Positions 12,571 through 26,266 of a stretch of DNA of 64,000 nucleotides are shown piece after piece (position 1 is the first letter of the stretch; every line of letters starts with the position of its first letter). The position numbers and the translations under genes were made by a program. Below the pieces are notes generated by a model. It did no database searches. It was given only the letters and a program-made list of their open reading frames with translations, and had not been told where the DNA came from. Source of the stretch: Mycteria americana (lineage: Eukaryota; Chordata; Aves; Ciconiiformes; Ciconiidae); contig NC_134367.1 in NCBI RefSeq assembly GCF_035582795.1, positions 53,971,562 through 54,035,561 on the forward strand. The letters run 5' to 3'.

Positions 12571-15500
12571 AGGAACAACATAATGTATTCTGGAACTGAA
12601 CAATGAATTTTGCTGGCAAGTTCTGTAAATTCATGCTTTCTGTATTCACTAAAGCCTAAGATAATGGCTTCCTTGAGCTTTGTGTGCACACTCCTCTGGG
12701 GCGTGTGCACAAGCCAAAAAGGAGGGAAAGGAGATGGCTGTAAATACTTGGCTCCAGTATGTGCATTACATCTGTCACAAGGGAAACAGTGAGAAAGGTT
12801 TGAAAAATGCAAGCCAGTGCAATTAATGCTGGCCAGAGGTAAAGCAACATTTGCAAAATCTCCTTTTAGTGGTGCTTCTGCAAGAGATCTTTATGTGCAT
12901 GCAGAATATAAACCTACAGTTACTAGCAGGACAAAGAAATAAATAATAATAAAGGAAATGTTAGCCAAATATGCCAATTCAGCCCCTGTATAAGTCAGCT
13001 GGAGTTACCCAAGATGAATATGACTCCAGAAATCAGCAGTGGCCCCATTGAAAAATTCCACAAATTTATATTTTCAAAAGTAATTTTCATAATAACAGTT
13101 TCATTATGTTCCAGAATAGAATGACCACATGCTGCAGAATAAAAACTGGGATGGAAGTGAGGGCAGGAACCATCCATCTAAAGGGAAACAAAAAAAAATA
13201 AGTCCATAAAGAAACACTACTAAAACCTTGCATACTCCACTTAGTTCAGACTTACTGACTTTCAGAAAGGCTACCTGATGAAGACTCAGAGGTGACAGTT
13301 TAAGAGAGCTTTGCATTAGCTGAGTCCTATTCCTTGCCTGACATAAAGGAGCAAAAAAAGCAGACAGCGCAGTGCTCAAAAGAATTCACATCACAGATTT
13401 TATGACTGATCCCTTACTTGCTAGCTTTGATCTCATCTGGGAACCAGCCACCTGACTTGAGAAACCTGGAGACTAAAAACATTAAAATCACCTGCCATAT
13501 TTTGAACAGCTGTGTTTGGAGAACCTGTGGTCCAGGCCACCTCTGTGCTGTATGCATTATCATTGACCTCAGGTATGAACTCAAAAGAAAATTTTACTGT
13601 CTCTAAAGTTGTGTTTCACTTTTAAGAGCAGCAGCTGGATGTAGCTACACTGCTTTATGGGACATTTAGCTGCTGATCTGCATGGGCAACTCATTACTGG
13701 AGTCTAACTGATGAGCCTTCTGCTCCCAGCAAAGACCTGTCTCCAACAGATTTACTTGACTGGAGCTGTGGGAGCATGATAACCCTAAAGCATGAGATTT
13801 TCAGGCTGGCAAATCTTAAATGGTTGGGCTTTTAACAGTAGCAAGGACTTTTGTGAAACCCTTAAGGAAGTAGGGACAACTTCATGAGGTATCAGAACAA
13901 GAGCTGGCTCTCGTTCGCAGGAGATATTTTATCTTAAGGGCTCTGTAAGGTAAAAGCTAGAGAAATAAAAGAGGGTTATGCTTCAGCAGGACACTTAAGC
14001 AGTATTCTCCCATCTGTAAAGAAGTGAGACTGGTTCATGGTCTCGCTTGCAGGACACTGAAAGCACTGCCACACACCCAAACTGGCACAGTGCATTCATA
14101 CCTGATGCAGAAGAAGGTGCTCCCACCCCTTTACCATTCTGTGATTAGAAATGCAGAGGACCCAAATGAGTGTCTGAAGGGGGTGGCTGAAATGTAACAG
14201 AATTGCACAAAAGTCGTAGAGAAATGAGGAGAGAACGTTGTGCTCAGAAAAATTAGGTAGAATGTGTTCTCTCCCTTCCTTTCACAAGAAGGAATGTCAG
14301 ATCTTTGATACTCCCATTTCCTGCCTCTTTAGGTTGGGCAAAGAGCCAAAAAAATAGAGTCTTATGAAAACAAGAAGCAAAAAATACAATGTGTTTGAGG
14401 TCATATCAACAGTATTTCATATGAAAACACATCTTGCACATATTCACCATTCAAAGTTCAGCCAAAACTCCCAGATGAAAAGGCATGAGTAGAAGAGTTG
14501 GTTGGGGAAATACATTACTCTTCAAAACATGAATGCTTTCACCTCTTTCTTTGAAGAGGCATGACATACACAGTTACTGTAAGCAAGTCAGAGCATGTAT
14601 CTAAATGGAGCATATCTGAAAGTTGTCCACAAAGGACTGGTTCAGCTGGTGTAGTCACTCAACACTCAGTATTTAAGATGCACAGAGTTATGGTATATGT
14701 GGAACAATTTTTATTTCTTTGTTTCCTAATAGGATGAAAAGCAGCTTGTTTGTCTGCTCAGATACCAAATGCTGCTTGTTAGTAACCATTCTGTTATAAG
14801 TGTTTCTCAGTGGTTGTGAACACTGTGGCATTCTGGGATTGTCCCCACAGAACGTTATGTCTTATTACAGAACGTTGCTATTCTTTTTTCTTGGTGGTGG
14901 TTCATTTTCCTTAGCTCAAATGGGAGAAATGAGGGGAAAAAGAGGATTAAGATTGAATTTAAGATAAAATTGTTTTCAACAAAAATCATGGGTGGAAGCA
15001 GCAGTTTGTAAAGAATTGCCTATGTTGGTGGTCCCCACTGCCTTTCTTTGAGCAGTACTATCATAATAGCGTGCTGTTGCCATACTCTAAAAGAAAAGTG
15101 TTTTTTTTTTTCTTTTCTTTTGAGGACAAAATTATAAGTTGAACAATTGTTTGGTGGTTTTAACAGTGCTGACACCTGAGAACTAGATACAGAGGTGGGT
15201 CTATTAGAACAAGTGATCTTTGAAAAAACAGCTTCTTTTTGACGTGTTTCTTTCCACTACTTTAATAATTTTTCCTTTTACATCACGTTCACTTTCTTGC
15301 ACATAGGAAGTGCAATAAAAAGGACAGTCATCTATATTTACAGTAAGACACTGGAAAATGTAGTGATGCCAATAGCAGTCCTTCTTTGGCTTTTGGGACA
15401 AACTATGATTAGGAAGTCTAGAAATACTTCTTTTTCATTTAGCCTCCCTGGTGAAAGTTATTTTCATAAGCTTGACTGAAGGTAAAAGACTGATGGTGTC

Positions 15501-18500
15501 AACATCTCCGTCTCTCATGAGGAAACTATTCTTGACCCTCTAATGCCACCGCTGGCTTTTGTTTCCAGACACTGGTCCCTCATAAATTACCATATTCCTC
15601 AAAAGTTTAAAATTCCCCTTGTTTCCTCTCTTTGTGCTTATGCATAGCAGAGGCCTCCAAGTGCTTGCAATGAAGGATGACGCCAATCCTTTTCAGTACA
15701 GGAATGTTCCCAAGGAAATGGACGGCTCCTGGGCCCTAGGGAGACAGGGAGCAGAGCAGGATGTGCTGCAATACACAAAGCAAAGTCTCTCTAGCAAAGG
15801 CAATGCCACCTGCAAGGGAGAGATGGACAGGATGCGAGTGATGCACAGGAAGTGATGCAGGCAGGAAACATGAAAGCCAAGTAAAGAGATTTCCAAAGTA
15901 AAACAGGAAAATGGTTGAAAGAAAAGAAAACTAAATGACGTGGAAAAAGATGACGGGGTTTTGTTGTGTTTTGTTTTCATTCGGACTAATAGTAAAGCTT
16001 TGGCAAAACAACTGAGGTGTGCTTCCTAAACTGATGTAGCGTGGAGACCTTTGCAGCTTAGGTGTGAGGTCTTGACGTGGTGTTCAGAAAAGCCTTGTAA
16101 GTTGTAAGTATCTTGTGTGCATTGATATGCAGTGTGTATTACAACTGTATGTGCACAGAGCATAACAAAGCCTATATGTGCTTCAAAAGGATCATTTTAA
16201 ATAGACAGTAATCTCAAATTTCCTTTCCCTACCATAAAATTCCTTCCGTGACAAACTCTGAACATAAAAAGAAAGATTCTATCTCACACCAGTGATTTCA
16301 GTGAGTGTCTCCAAATTGTACCAGTGTCTCTGTGATTGGAATCAGGCTCAGTCTGTTTTTCTGGGACATGCTCTAACTTTGACAGGATCTAGACTGGATC
16401 CTGACATATGCCACGCTGTATTTCTCGAGTTTAAAGCAGCTCAGGAGTCTATTTCTTCCTTTCAGTTTGTTTCCAGTATCACTAGTATGTAACATTAATT
16501 ATGGAGTTATTCTATCCCCATAAGGAAGACAAACAAAAACTAAAACATCTTTAGGATTATACGAAACTGTAGTTTTCAGGAAATTGCACACACTAGTTAA
16601 TAATACACATTACTACTTTTACTACCTTTACTACCTTAGAAATATGACATCATCATTTGCTTCACTTCCTTCACACACAGTTTGCAAAAACACATTATAC
16701 AGAAAATATGACATTACTAATGTCTCCAAAGCATTATTTACACAGTTTTAGTCAGTCATATTAAGCTGCTCTGAGCCTTCACATAAGAACGTTGCAAAGA
16801 ACTGGTATTTTTATTGTCATTGTCATTATTATTAAAAATATCCACTACTATTAAAAATTGTACTATTAGTGTTCATAATGGTCCAGGTTCATTTCTTATG
16901 TTGAGATAAATCCAAAGGGACTCACTGCTAGACCTTTCTCTGCTCTCACCGTTTTTCAGGGCCCTGAGCTGCTGCAGATGGAACTTTCTGATTATTAAAA
17001 AACCAACAACAGTGCTTTCTGAGATACCAAAAGGAGATGATGATTGCAATGTATAGACTCTAATACGAGCATATCACAAGATGGAGCCAAAGAGACTGGA
17101 TAGGAGAACTGGAATGAAAAGTGTAAGTGTGGAGAAGAAAACAATTCTTTCCTATCTGGTAATTGGGAAGAACTTCACAGTCTTCAAAAGCTATTTTCCA
17201 GCAGTGCTATAATTCACATGCCCCTTTGACAAAACAACCACTTTCAAGTAAGTAAAATAGTGCTGAAAAACAGTGTGGTCTTATGCATTTGCAACAGAGA
17301 GTACTAAATTTTGGACTCTTTCTTGAAAATAAAGTAAAATACAATCGTGTCCCATTAAATAAGCTGCTGAGAAAAAGTACTTGCTCGGAAGACAACAGGC
17401 TAGAACCTAGCAAAATGAGGGAAAGGGCTTTTAACCTCGAAATACCTTGGGGTCTCTTCATGTACTTGCTGAGTTCATTTGTGACTTCTGCAAGGTATGG
17501 GGTAATATAAACTGCCATTCTCCAGTTGTGATTAATTGACAGTACAGCTTTGTGAGCTCAACCCCTAGTGCACTTCGACAATGAAACACGACGTTGTCTT
17601 CAGTGTTTACACAGCCTATTCCTGAAGTCACCCTGTTTCACTAACATAACAAGTGCGTTTGACCTCATTTCTGGACTGGACCCCATTCTGACTTAAAACA
17701 ACTCTTCCTGGGGTTCATGTGACCTGCATCTTTTGAAAGGGCCAAGGAGCTTTCCAGAAGAGAGGGAAATGAGAGGTAAGCATGGCATTTCCAGTGGAAG
17801 AGGTCCTATTTGCAAAGCACACATTTTACGTGTTTGTTTGCTTTGGTTTTGTTAGTTATATGATAAGCTTGAGGTGAAGACAGACTTTACATACTACTAT
17901 CTGATAACACTATTAGGATGAAGAAAAAAAGCAAGGGGTGTTCCTGAGGAAAGGGATATTTTTGCCATTCATGAATGACGCCTCTCAGCTCCAGCACTGG
18001 CAGCGCACACCAGTCTCGGGGATGGTGATGTTAATCCAGAGCCTTTACAGTGAAGTTCTACATTTCCTAAAATTGGGTTACTTTGGCTTCATGTGTCCAT
18101 ATTTGTAAAGATCAAAAGTAATTGCTGTTTGATGACTTCTTATCAGATTCTACAAAATGTATTTGATAGATTTAGTTTAATTTCCAGGAGATATAAAAAA
18201 TAAAGACCACTGACATGGTTCTTGTCTTGCAAAGAGCCACAGTGTTGAGGGTGCTTTTTCATGCACTGAACAAGTGATGCCCCTGGCCTGAGAGGAGCCC
18301 CTGTCTGCTCAGACCACACAACCTCTGAATAAATATGAGCTCTGCTTACTGGAACTGTTGATTCAGATCCTGAAGCAATTCCTAATTCTCCCACATGTTT
18401 CTCGTCCTTACTCCCTGCAGTGATGGATACCTGCCTGTTCAAGTGCTGTTGTACAAATGCCAAATATAAAGCAAGACATAGGTCCCTTAACGGAAAGCTT

Positions 18501-19739
18501 ATTGAAATTAGAGCAGCAGCCTGCAATCTGGTGCTCACATACCCAGGCTGTCAATTTTGCTGACCCTAACTGTTATCCAGTTAGTTCAATGAAAGTTTGT
18601 ACTGAGCTGAACATAGATTATCTTTTCTGAAGGAAAAAACAACCAGTGAAAGTATATTCTACCGCAGATCCATGGAGCAGTATTGAAGGTGCTTGGGGGA
18701 AGCTACTTTGGCCTAATGTGTCTCTGGCCCTGTTTCACCTCTGTCATGTTCCTTCACGATTCTTGCTTACAGAAAGCAAATCTGTGGCTCTAGCCTATGC
18801 CATGCATAGGCTGGTGGTCTACCCGTGAAATTGGGTCAAAGCCCCAAACTCGTCCCTTTCCTGGCACAAGAGCCTCACAGCTCTTCTCAGGATTTACTTC
18901 TTGGAGAGTGCCAGGGAGCGTTTGCTTGCTAGGCTTTAGTTATTACACCGTTGCTGCTGAACCCATTCTTAACTCTGTGGAGATATATGGAAAAAATCCT
19001 GCCTCTATCTTGGTCTCAGAACAAAATGATTCCTGATAGGGTTATATAACTCACACTGTATTTCAAGGGTGTCCCGTGTGGGCAATAGATTGGATGCAAA
19101 GTTATTTTTATTTTCACATATCCATCTGCCACGATTCATGTTTTATCAAAGCAGTTTACATGATTCTAGGCAAGGCTGTTAAAGAGCATTGGTTTCTGAA
19201 GTTGCCATGGATACCAAGCAACATGTTTTCGTTTTATGACGTGATAATTTTTTACAATTCTGTGTTAATTTATTTTTTTCATGACACTAGCTTCTTTATT
19301 GAGCTCTCAACCACAGCTTGTGACAAAACCATAACAAAAGTGACTTAGTGGTCTGAATGCGAGGATTGCAATGCTTATAACCACAACAAGGAACCAGGCA
19401 AGACCAGATCATGGGCATGTCATTTTAATTAGGCTGAAATCAGTGAATACAGTAGGAGATAGTGTTTTCATGAGCCTTTCAAGACAAAGTATCTTCTTCT
19501 TGAACGTGATCCCATGCTCATTAATGATATCCCTGATGCTTTTTGAGAGAGTATGATTTTTTTTCTTTATGTTTGTGTGTCAGGAAATCTCTCTTCCTTT
19601 CACATTCAGTGTGATGCAGGCCAATTGTTTGTCAAGATGCCTCTTTTTTGCAGACTTGAGCAAGCTCTTTGTTGATGTGAATTAGTATTCCAGTTTATAA
19701 CAACTGAACTTTCATATGTATCCAGTATCACACAACCCT
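12571..19739. other. Unique non-coding DNA
   Basis: No gene is supported over these 7.2 kb. There are ATT-rich simple patches near 16800-16865 and a T-run near 15103-15114. The longest open frame, 131 codons at 18143-18538 on the minus strand, has no recognisable domain and is within chance length. A second, weaker X-box-like motif (GTTGCCATGGATACC) sits at 19201-19215. Confidence 0.65.
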
Positions 19740-19885
19740 TTGCTTCACAATACCAGCTGCCCTTATCTCCCAGAGGATAGCTTACTGGATTTCAGTGATG
19801 TTGTGCATATAGTAGCTGGAGTTTGTAAAGCACTTTGGGATCTATCCTGACAAACACTGCTCTATAAGTGAAAGCTGTTATTAAC
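19740..19885 (+). mobile_element. 3' half of a MIR-like SINE
   Basis: The segment runs CTTATCTCCCAGAGGATAG, then TTTGTAAAGCACTTTGGGAT (19822-19841), then CTCTATAAGTGAAAGCTGTT. This matches, in order, the 3' half of MIR-like amniote SINEs, with the hallmark TTTGTAAAGCGCTTTGAGATCC box and the CTATATAAGTGCAA...TTATTA tail. The tRNA-like 5' head is absent or too diverged to see. Orientation is opposite to the SINE at 12435. Confidence 0.6.
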
Positions 19886-22626
19886 TGTCAGGAGAAGTAC
19901 TGTCCTAAAATTCCATATGCTTCTCCCTTAGCCAGCTGTAAAAGTTTTCAGAGACCTTTTTCCTTCCTCTTTTTCTTGCCTTTTCAGATCAGATATGAGA
20001 TCTGCGATTTATCAGCACTGAGATTTGGTTGTTGTACAGCAATATGTCTTAAAATATGTTCTTCCAAAATGTGCTGCAAATGGAGTTGTGATAAATCCAG
20101 TGAAAGCTGAAGGCAAACAGGTTCCTTCTGCAGAACCAGACTTTAATATTTGACTAAGCCCTTCTGTTCAGTGAAATAAATTCTGGACAGCTAAAAGAAT
20201 TGAAAGCAGGTATTTGCTTATGTATGAAAGCTCAACACCTTTACTAGTCCATATAACTTGATGTTCAGATTTAATGAAAGTGAAATGTTTTTCTTACATG
20301 AGGAATAGTCAATGAGTCTTTACTGCTGTCACAAAAAGATGTGGAAATCAACATCAGGTTAAAGCTATAGAATTGATCAATCTACAACTATAGCTACAGG
20401 TTCAGAAATAATTACAAATGAGCAGAAATAAATTTGTCTATATCTGGTGGGACTGTAGCAGAAGGGCAGGGATATAGTTAACAGGGATGCAAGAAAACCT
20501 CAGATGTGCAATCCAGATGTAACTGGTGTCTATCTGCACTCCCTAGCTCTCTATCTGGGCTGGTGTTATATTAGCCTTGATAACACCGGGCATGGCATCA
20601 CTGATTAAGTCATAAAAACTGTGGCAGCTAGCATGCATCAAGCATTTTTTTCATTAGCAGTACCCCAGCTAGCTAGACACACACAAGTTCAAATCAGAAA
20701 GTCCAAAGCATGCTCTTTTCGGTGCTCCTGAGCCCTGAAATGGATTAGACTGCCATTCCCACAAATGAAGCCAAAATCCTTTCTTTGTTTCAAAGTGAGT
20801 AGCACTAGCGTATGATTAATTGCTCCTACCAGCTTTAGGCATAAGCAGTTCAAGGGATGGGTTGGAGTCCACATTTCTGGTGGTCCTCTTGGCCTGGCTT
20901 ACCTGAGCTACTCTGCCTTCTGTTTGCCATGGTTCACCTGTTCACTGGTACCTGCTTTTGTGCCTGATATTCTCCCTGGACATACATGAGATAGTGTAGC
21001 TCTCTTTTAAATAGGAGAAGGCAGCTATGAATTACATTGCCTGTATTATTGGATAAAAAGAATAGCCATGGTGGGCATGGCAGGGCTTGGAGGTCTTGGT
21101 GAGGACAAGTTGGAGGAAGAATTAGAAATGGCCTGGAAAATAAAAATAATGGAATAAGGGCATCCAATCTGGAAGGAAAGAGAGTGAGAGGAAGCTAGAG
21201 GAAGCTGGGGGAGTGAGGAGGGGAGGAGAGTTAAAAAACCCCAACATAGGGGGAGGATATGGGGTTAGAGTCCTGGCTGGAGAAGGAGAAGGTGTGACAT
21301 AAGAATGGGTGAGGGGACACTGACTGAGGTTAAAGATGAAGGTTGAGCTATTTCCTTTGTGAAGCATTTTTCCTTTACACTCAATTTGTTAAATTGATTA
21401 TAATACAATTACCAGCCCACTAGATAGCAGGATGTTTCTTATACTTGTTTCTTATACTCTCTGCTAACTCCCAAATGAAGCATGGCCTGGCTGTTTGCCA
21501 ACATAAAATTAACAATAATTTTCTGCCTTTTAAAATAAATATTTGAAGCTGTTAACTGTGGCAGAGAATGCTAAAAGCAGCTCAAAACAAGATCAGTTCA
21601 ACATGAAAGCTTGTCTAAATGAGAGAAACACTTCATCCATGCACCTCCTCCTTTATGTGTGGGCATTCTTATTTTGTTTTAAGAATACATAGCGTAAATC
21701 AGTAAGCAATTGCTTTTTAAAGACCTTTAGTTCAGCTGGAAACATTTTTCTCCTTAGAGAAAGCTTGTGTTTCGACAAAGCTATTTATGTGGTTCAGTGG
21801 GAGGTACTTTAATGCCCTGTCTCTATTTACAGTCTTGACTAGTATAACACACTTGTTTAGAACATGCGTTTGCCTTACCTCTTCTGCTCTGAGACAAGCA
21901 AACCAGCGCAATGAATGACAGGCAACAATGACAAGACAGCCTGGTATTTGCTGCAGGCTGCTGCTGAAAAGGCAAAAGAAAACCAGTCTGGAACAACAAA
22001 TTACCACTACTTTTACAGTTACTAGTAACCACAATTTGATCCTTTCTACTTAGTAAAATTAGCTCTGCAGGAACTACCAGGAACCAGTAAATAATTAGCT
22101 ATAGACATAGCTTGCAATTACTGATTCAGAGAGGTGCTGGTGCCCTTAATACCTCCTTGTGACAATGACTGTTTGGGGCATTTTCCAAATTGCTTTTCTA
22201 GAGTGATTAGTGCCACTGATTTTTCAGTGCAACTGAAGCTATTTTGTTCTATCTTCCCTTTTACAACAGGTCTTTTTCTCTGACTGAAATTGTAGTTGCA
22301 CTTTATAACCTTAATTTGATGCCCATCAGCTATTCCAGTAGCCAAAGAAAGACAGAAGTCCAGTAATCCTTGTATCAAATAATCCACTAAATAATTTCCT
22401 GTAATTTTCTTGAAAAGTTTTAATCAACCTCTTGATTTTTAAATGTGTCTGTTCTGGCAGCTAAAATCCACTGGTCACTGAGACAGCGCCAGCATTTTCA
22501 CACTTTGCTGCTAGTGCTCTTCAAGCATGACCTGCAGAGATAATTTATGAAGAGCTCCCCAAGGCCCTGACACACTAAAGCATTTTGCTTGATTAGGGCC
22601 TGAATTTATAGGAATCTCTATGGATG

Positions 22627-22707
22627 GCAAATATATTTATATATTTAGATATATAATTATATATTCTACATAATATATGTATATTTTATATCATTGAAGA
22701 TGATATA
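22627..22707. repeat. TA-rich block ending in a hairpin
   Basis: Runs of TATATTTATATATTTAGATA type end in an inverted repeat, TATATCAT (22687-22694), loop TGAAG, ATGATATA (22700-22707). Low-complexity DNA able to form a short hairpin. Confidence 0.55.
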
Positions 22708-25700
22708 AGCATGCTACTCCCAGATTCCTGGCCGACAGAGGCTTGGGCCAGACATGAGGGTTTCATAACATGTGACTGAGAGTGTCTCCCTTATTTCTTC
22801 TCCCCTAGATTTACACAATTTTTAAGCATCATGTGTGTTCCTGTTTATCATACATTTTTTGCATTATATGTGGGAAAAAATATTACCTGCTCCTGTTGAG
22901 AGAACTTCTATTAGCATATTGTACACTACTCTAGAATTGACATGACAACAATCAGCCTCGTGAAGACAACAACAGACTCATCTGTATTTTCCAGTACCAT
23001 TACTTCTTCCAGATTAATTGCCTGTCTACTGCAAATGGCTGCACAACAGCTGAAGATAACGCCTCAGACCTGAAAATGTTTTTCTTGCTTTCTTATATCT
23101 TGCTGATATAGTGTGGTACTTGTAACACTGCATTATGTGACAGACTTTAATACTGCAGCTGCCTGTCTCTGAACAAAACCTTTTTCTGGTTTACTCAGAG
23201 TTCATTTCCACTCTGCAGTTCTATTTATACAACCATCTTCTGCTGATGTATAAACTGGTTCTCATTGACTTTATCATATGCCCACCTGCTCAGCATGCTT
23301 AAGGAATGGTTCAGTTTTGCTGGCCATGCTGATATTTCTTCTAAACCAAGTTAGAAAGTGCTGTCTTCATTTCAGAGTGTCTTACCTTTGTTTTATATAA
23401 TCTAGCAGTAGAAACAGTTGGAAAAATATTCTAACAAATTTTCAAAAGTTGCAATTAGCCATTACTAACAAAGAAAGTGTTTCCAGTCAGTCTCTCTGGA
23501 TATGTTTCTATATGCAATTATAGTCCAACAAGGAATCCTAATTGCTTTTTTGAACATGTTTTTTTGTATTTTATATCTGTGTTGCTTCACATGATGATGT
23601 ACTATGGACTTGGTTTGGTAGAACTAAGTTTTATGCTGTTCCTATGTTTCTAAACTCTGCCCAGCAATTCAGTGCCTCGAAAGGATGGATTTGAAATTAC
23701 ATATCACTAAATTACTCAATGGTTTTAGAAAACTGGATTCAGTGTGTTCCAAATGCCTTATGGCTTTAATATAGATTGTTTGAAGGTCTTTTTTTGTTCT
23801 AACTAAAGATGACAAATAAAGTAAGCCTCTGTGATCCATACATTGGGAATATTGAATATTGCAACAATACGTTTGCAAGCCTTATTTAGAGGAACATCAA
23901 CTTTGTAACAGATTCTTCTGGTTCTCCTTTTACAAGTATCACACCCACATTCCTCATGAATGCATTATTTATGATCTATTAAAAAAAAAAATACTGTTTT
24001 CCTCTAGTAATTATGCAACCAGCAAACACTCATCCTATCAACAGATCTTCACTAATGTCATTAAAGATTCTTTTTTCCATTAAGTGATCTTTCAGCTTTT
24101 ACCTTTTTAAAGATCCAAGTATCTCCCTCCTTGTAAGACAAACTACTTGTGTCACCAGGAGCTGCTCAGAATTTTATCAAAAGAGGCATGACATGCATGT
24201 TTCAGTCCTCTCACGCACTTGGTGTTTTACATTGTGGTCCACTGTATCCTCAGCAGCTGGTTAATATACCCTATTTATCTGCTATCACAGGATCTTATCT
24301 TTATGTAAAGATGTTCCAAAGAAGGAAACGTTACAACTATCAGAACTGAAAAAGATTTACATATATTATACAGCGATGTTGTTGACAATACACTTTAAAT
24401 AGTTTTATTCCTTCCTCCCTTTTAATATCTCAGTAACTCAGCCCTGCCCAACTGCCTGGGCAAGTGAATTGTACACTCAAACCCTTATTTTCCACTTTTA
24501 CCTTCTATCTGGCCTTGATTGACCATGTTTCCAAATATTCCAGATACTGTATTCACTTTCGTCTTCCAAGCCAAGGGCTGGCCCAGCTACTTGGGTAAGA
24601 TACAGCCAAAGACTGTATGCTAGTTCCTCTTTTCCATAAAAATTTGGGTCACCAAGTAGAAGGTGCACTGTGACAATCAATCAGTGGTGGCTTTAGGATG
24701 GCTGTCCCTCCTTTTCTGGCAACCATTTGGAGGGATGCCTTGTTTGTCCATAGGGCAGAGCAGCCAGATTTCCAAACCGCTGTTCTGAGGGCCTCCCTTT
24801 TTTCTTTTACGTCTTCTTCTTCACTCTCTGTTTTACCTTTCCTCCCTCTGCCTTCAGATAAAAAATTCCGGCCTCACTTACACTTACTTACTTACACCCT
24901 GATTGCTTTCTCTCACAGCATCTATTTTCCACAGAGATCTCACGTTACGTTTTCCTGTGCTACCATCCCTTTCCCATCCTTTCAGATCAGCATGTCAGAA
25001 TCAAAACTGGATAGAACTCCTCAAGTTTGTCAGTTCAAGAAAAAAAAGACAAATATATGAATCATTTCCTATACTGAAATGAAAGATTGATGATTAAAGC
25101 TGTAAAGAGATACCAAAAAGCAAATTTCATTAGATTTTAGATATGGGCAAGAATCAACTTTCTCTTCAGGACTTCCAGGTTATGTTACGAATGACTGAAG
25201 GCAGCGAGTTCATACCTGAGGGCCTTTTGCTCTTTGTCCATTGAAAATACCCAAGGAAAGCATCTTCAAAGTTGTTTTTTTTTTCCCCAGGGATGTGTAC
25301 TGTGGCATGAGCTTCAATAAATGCTATGATTTGATCTGTCCTTTTTATACTCAAAAGTACAAGCACAAGGTTGTACACATCTGCAAAACTTTTTTTCTCC
25401 AGTCCTTTCTGGCTGTCATGGGTGGAAAAGCCAAATGTAAGAGCATAGATTAAATATATGCTTTGTCTAGACCACTGACAGCACAAACAGACTGGGAAGG
25501 AAGTGCCAGCAATCAGGCTCCAAAAAATAAGCTAGATCTGTTCCTTAAGTTAAGTTCTCCAGACGGGTGGACATTGTCACCGTGGCCCATGGGCCACACT
25601 GCTTGCAGCCTCTGCGATGTTGTGAAACATTTTGCATAAAGCTGCTGCTGTGAAAGCTTGTATATTAATTAGGAAACCACCTTCCTGTGTCTATTTATAT

Positions 25701-26230
25701 GTACACAAATCCCTTCCTTTTCCTTTTTCTTTTTTTTTTTTTGTTTGTTTTTGAAAGCTTCATAATAACTATTGAAGCTAGTTCTTTAGCTGGTGTAAAT
25801 CAACAAAGATAAGGCCATTACTGTCACCTGAGGAGGCCGTGCTTCCCTCTTTTCTCACTGAATGAGGGAGAAGAGGTGGGGAGAAAAAAAGGGAAGAGAG
25901 ACCTGGGATCTAAATAGACTTCCCAGATCTGTCTGGACCTAATCCCTGCCTGCCTCCTTCTGATGTGTGGGGGTCACTGGAGGGAACCCATCCTGCCCAC
26001 AGGACTGGGCAGCATAAGCTTTTAGTGGTTAAGGGGTGGACTGTAAATCAAACACTGTCCTTTGGAGTACAGCTGTCTAGCTAGCCTGAAGTCAGCTGCT
26101 GCTGATGTAAGTATGATATACATTTAGATGTCCCTTGCAAGTTACTAAAGATATGTGGGTATAAAAATCAGCAGCCACTCCATGCAATACAGTATGCTCA
26201 TTGAACATATTTTAAATATAGGTTTAATTC

Positions 26231-26266
26231 AGTGCATTTTTGCATATTTTTGCATATTTTTGTACA
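26231..26266. repeat. 10-bp tandem repeat, about 3.5 copies
   Basis: The unit ATTTTTGCAT is repeated head to tail (ATTTTTGCATATTTTTGCAT and onward), with the last copy changed to ATTTTTGTAC. A short minisatellite. Confidence 0.75.

Noticed and set aside
18143..18538. 131-codon minus-strand open frame
   Set aside because: No recognisable motif, no splice context, and within chance length for this many frames.
21160..21300. Purine-rich G-containing stretch considered as a quadruplex
   Set aside because: Only two G-runs reach four or more and the others are GG. It does not meet the usual pattern.
24698..25060. 120-codon plus-strand open frame
   Set aside because: Rich in Ser, Phe and Leu from pyrimidine-rich DNA. 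No family signature.
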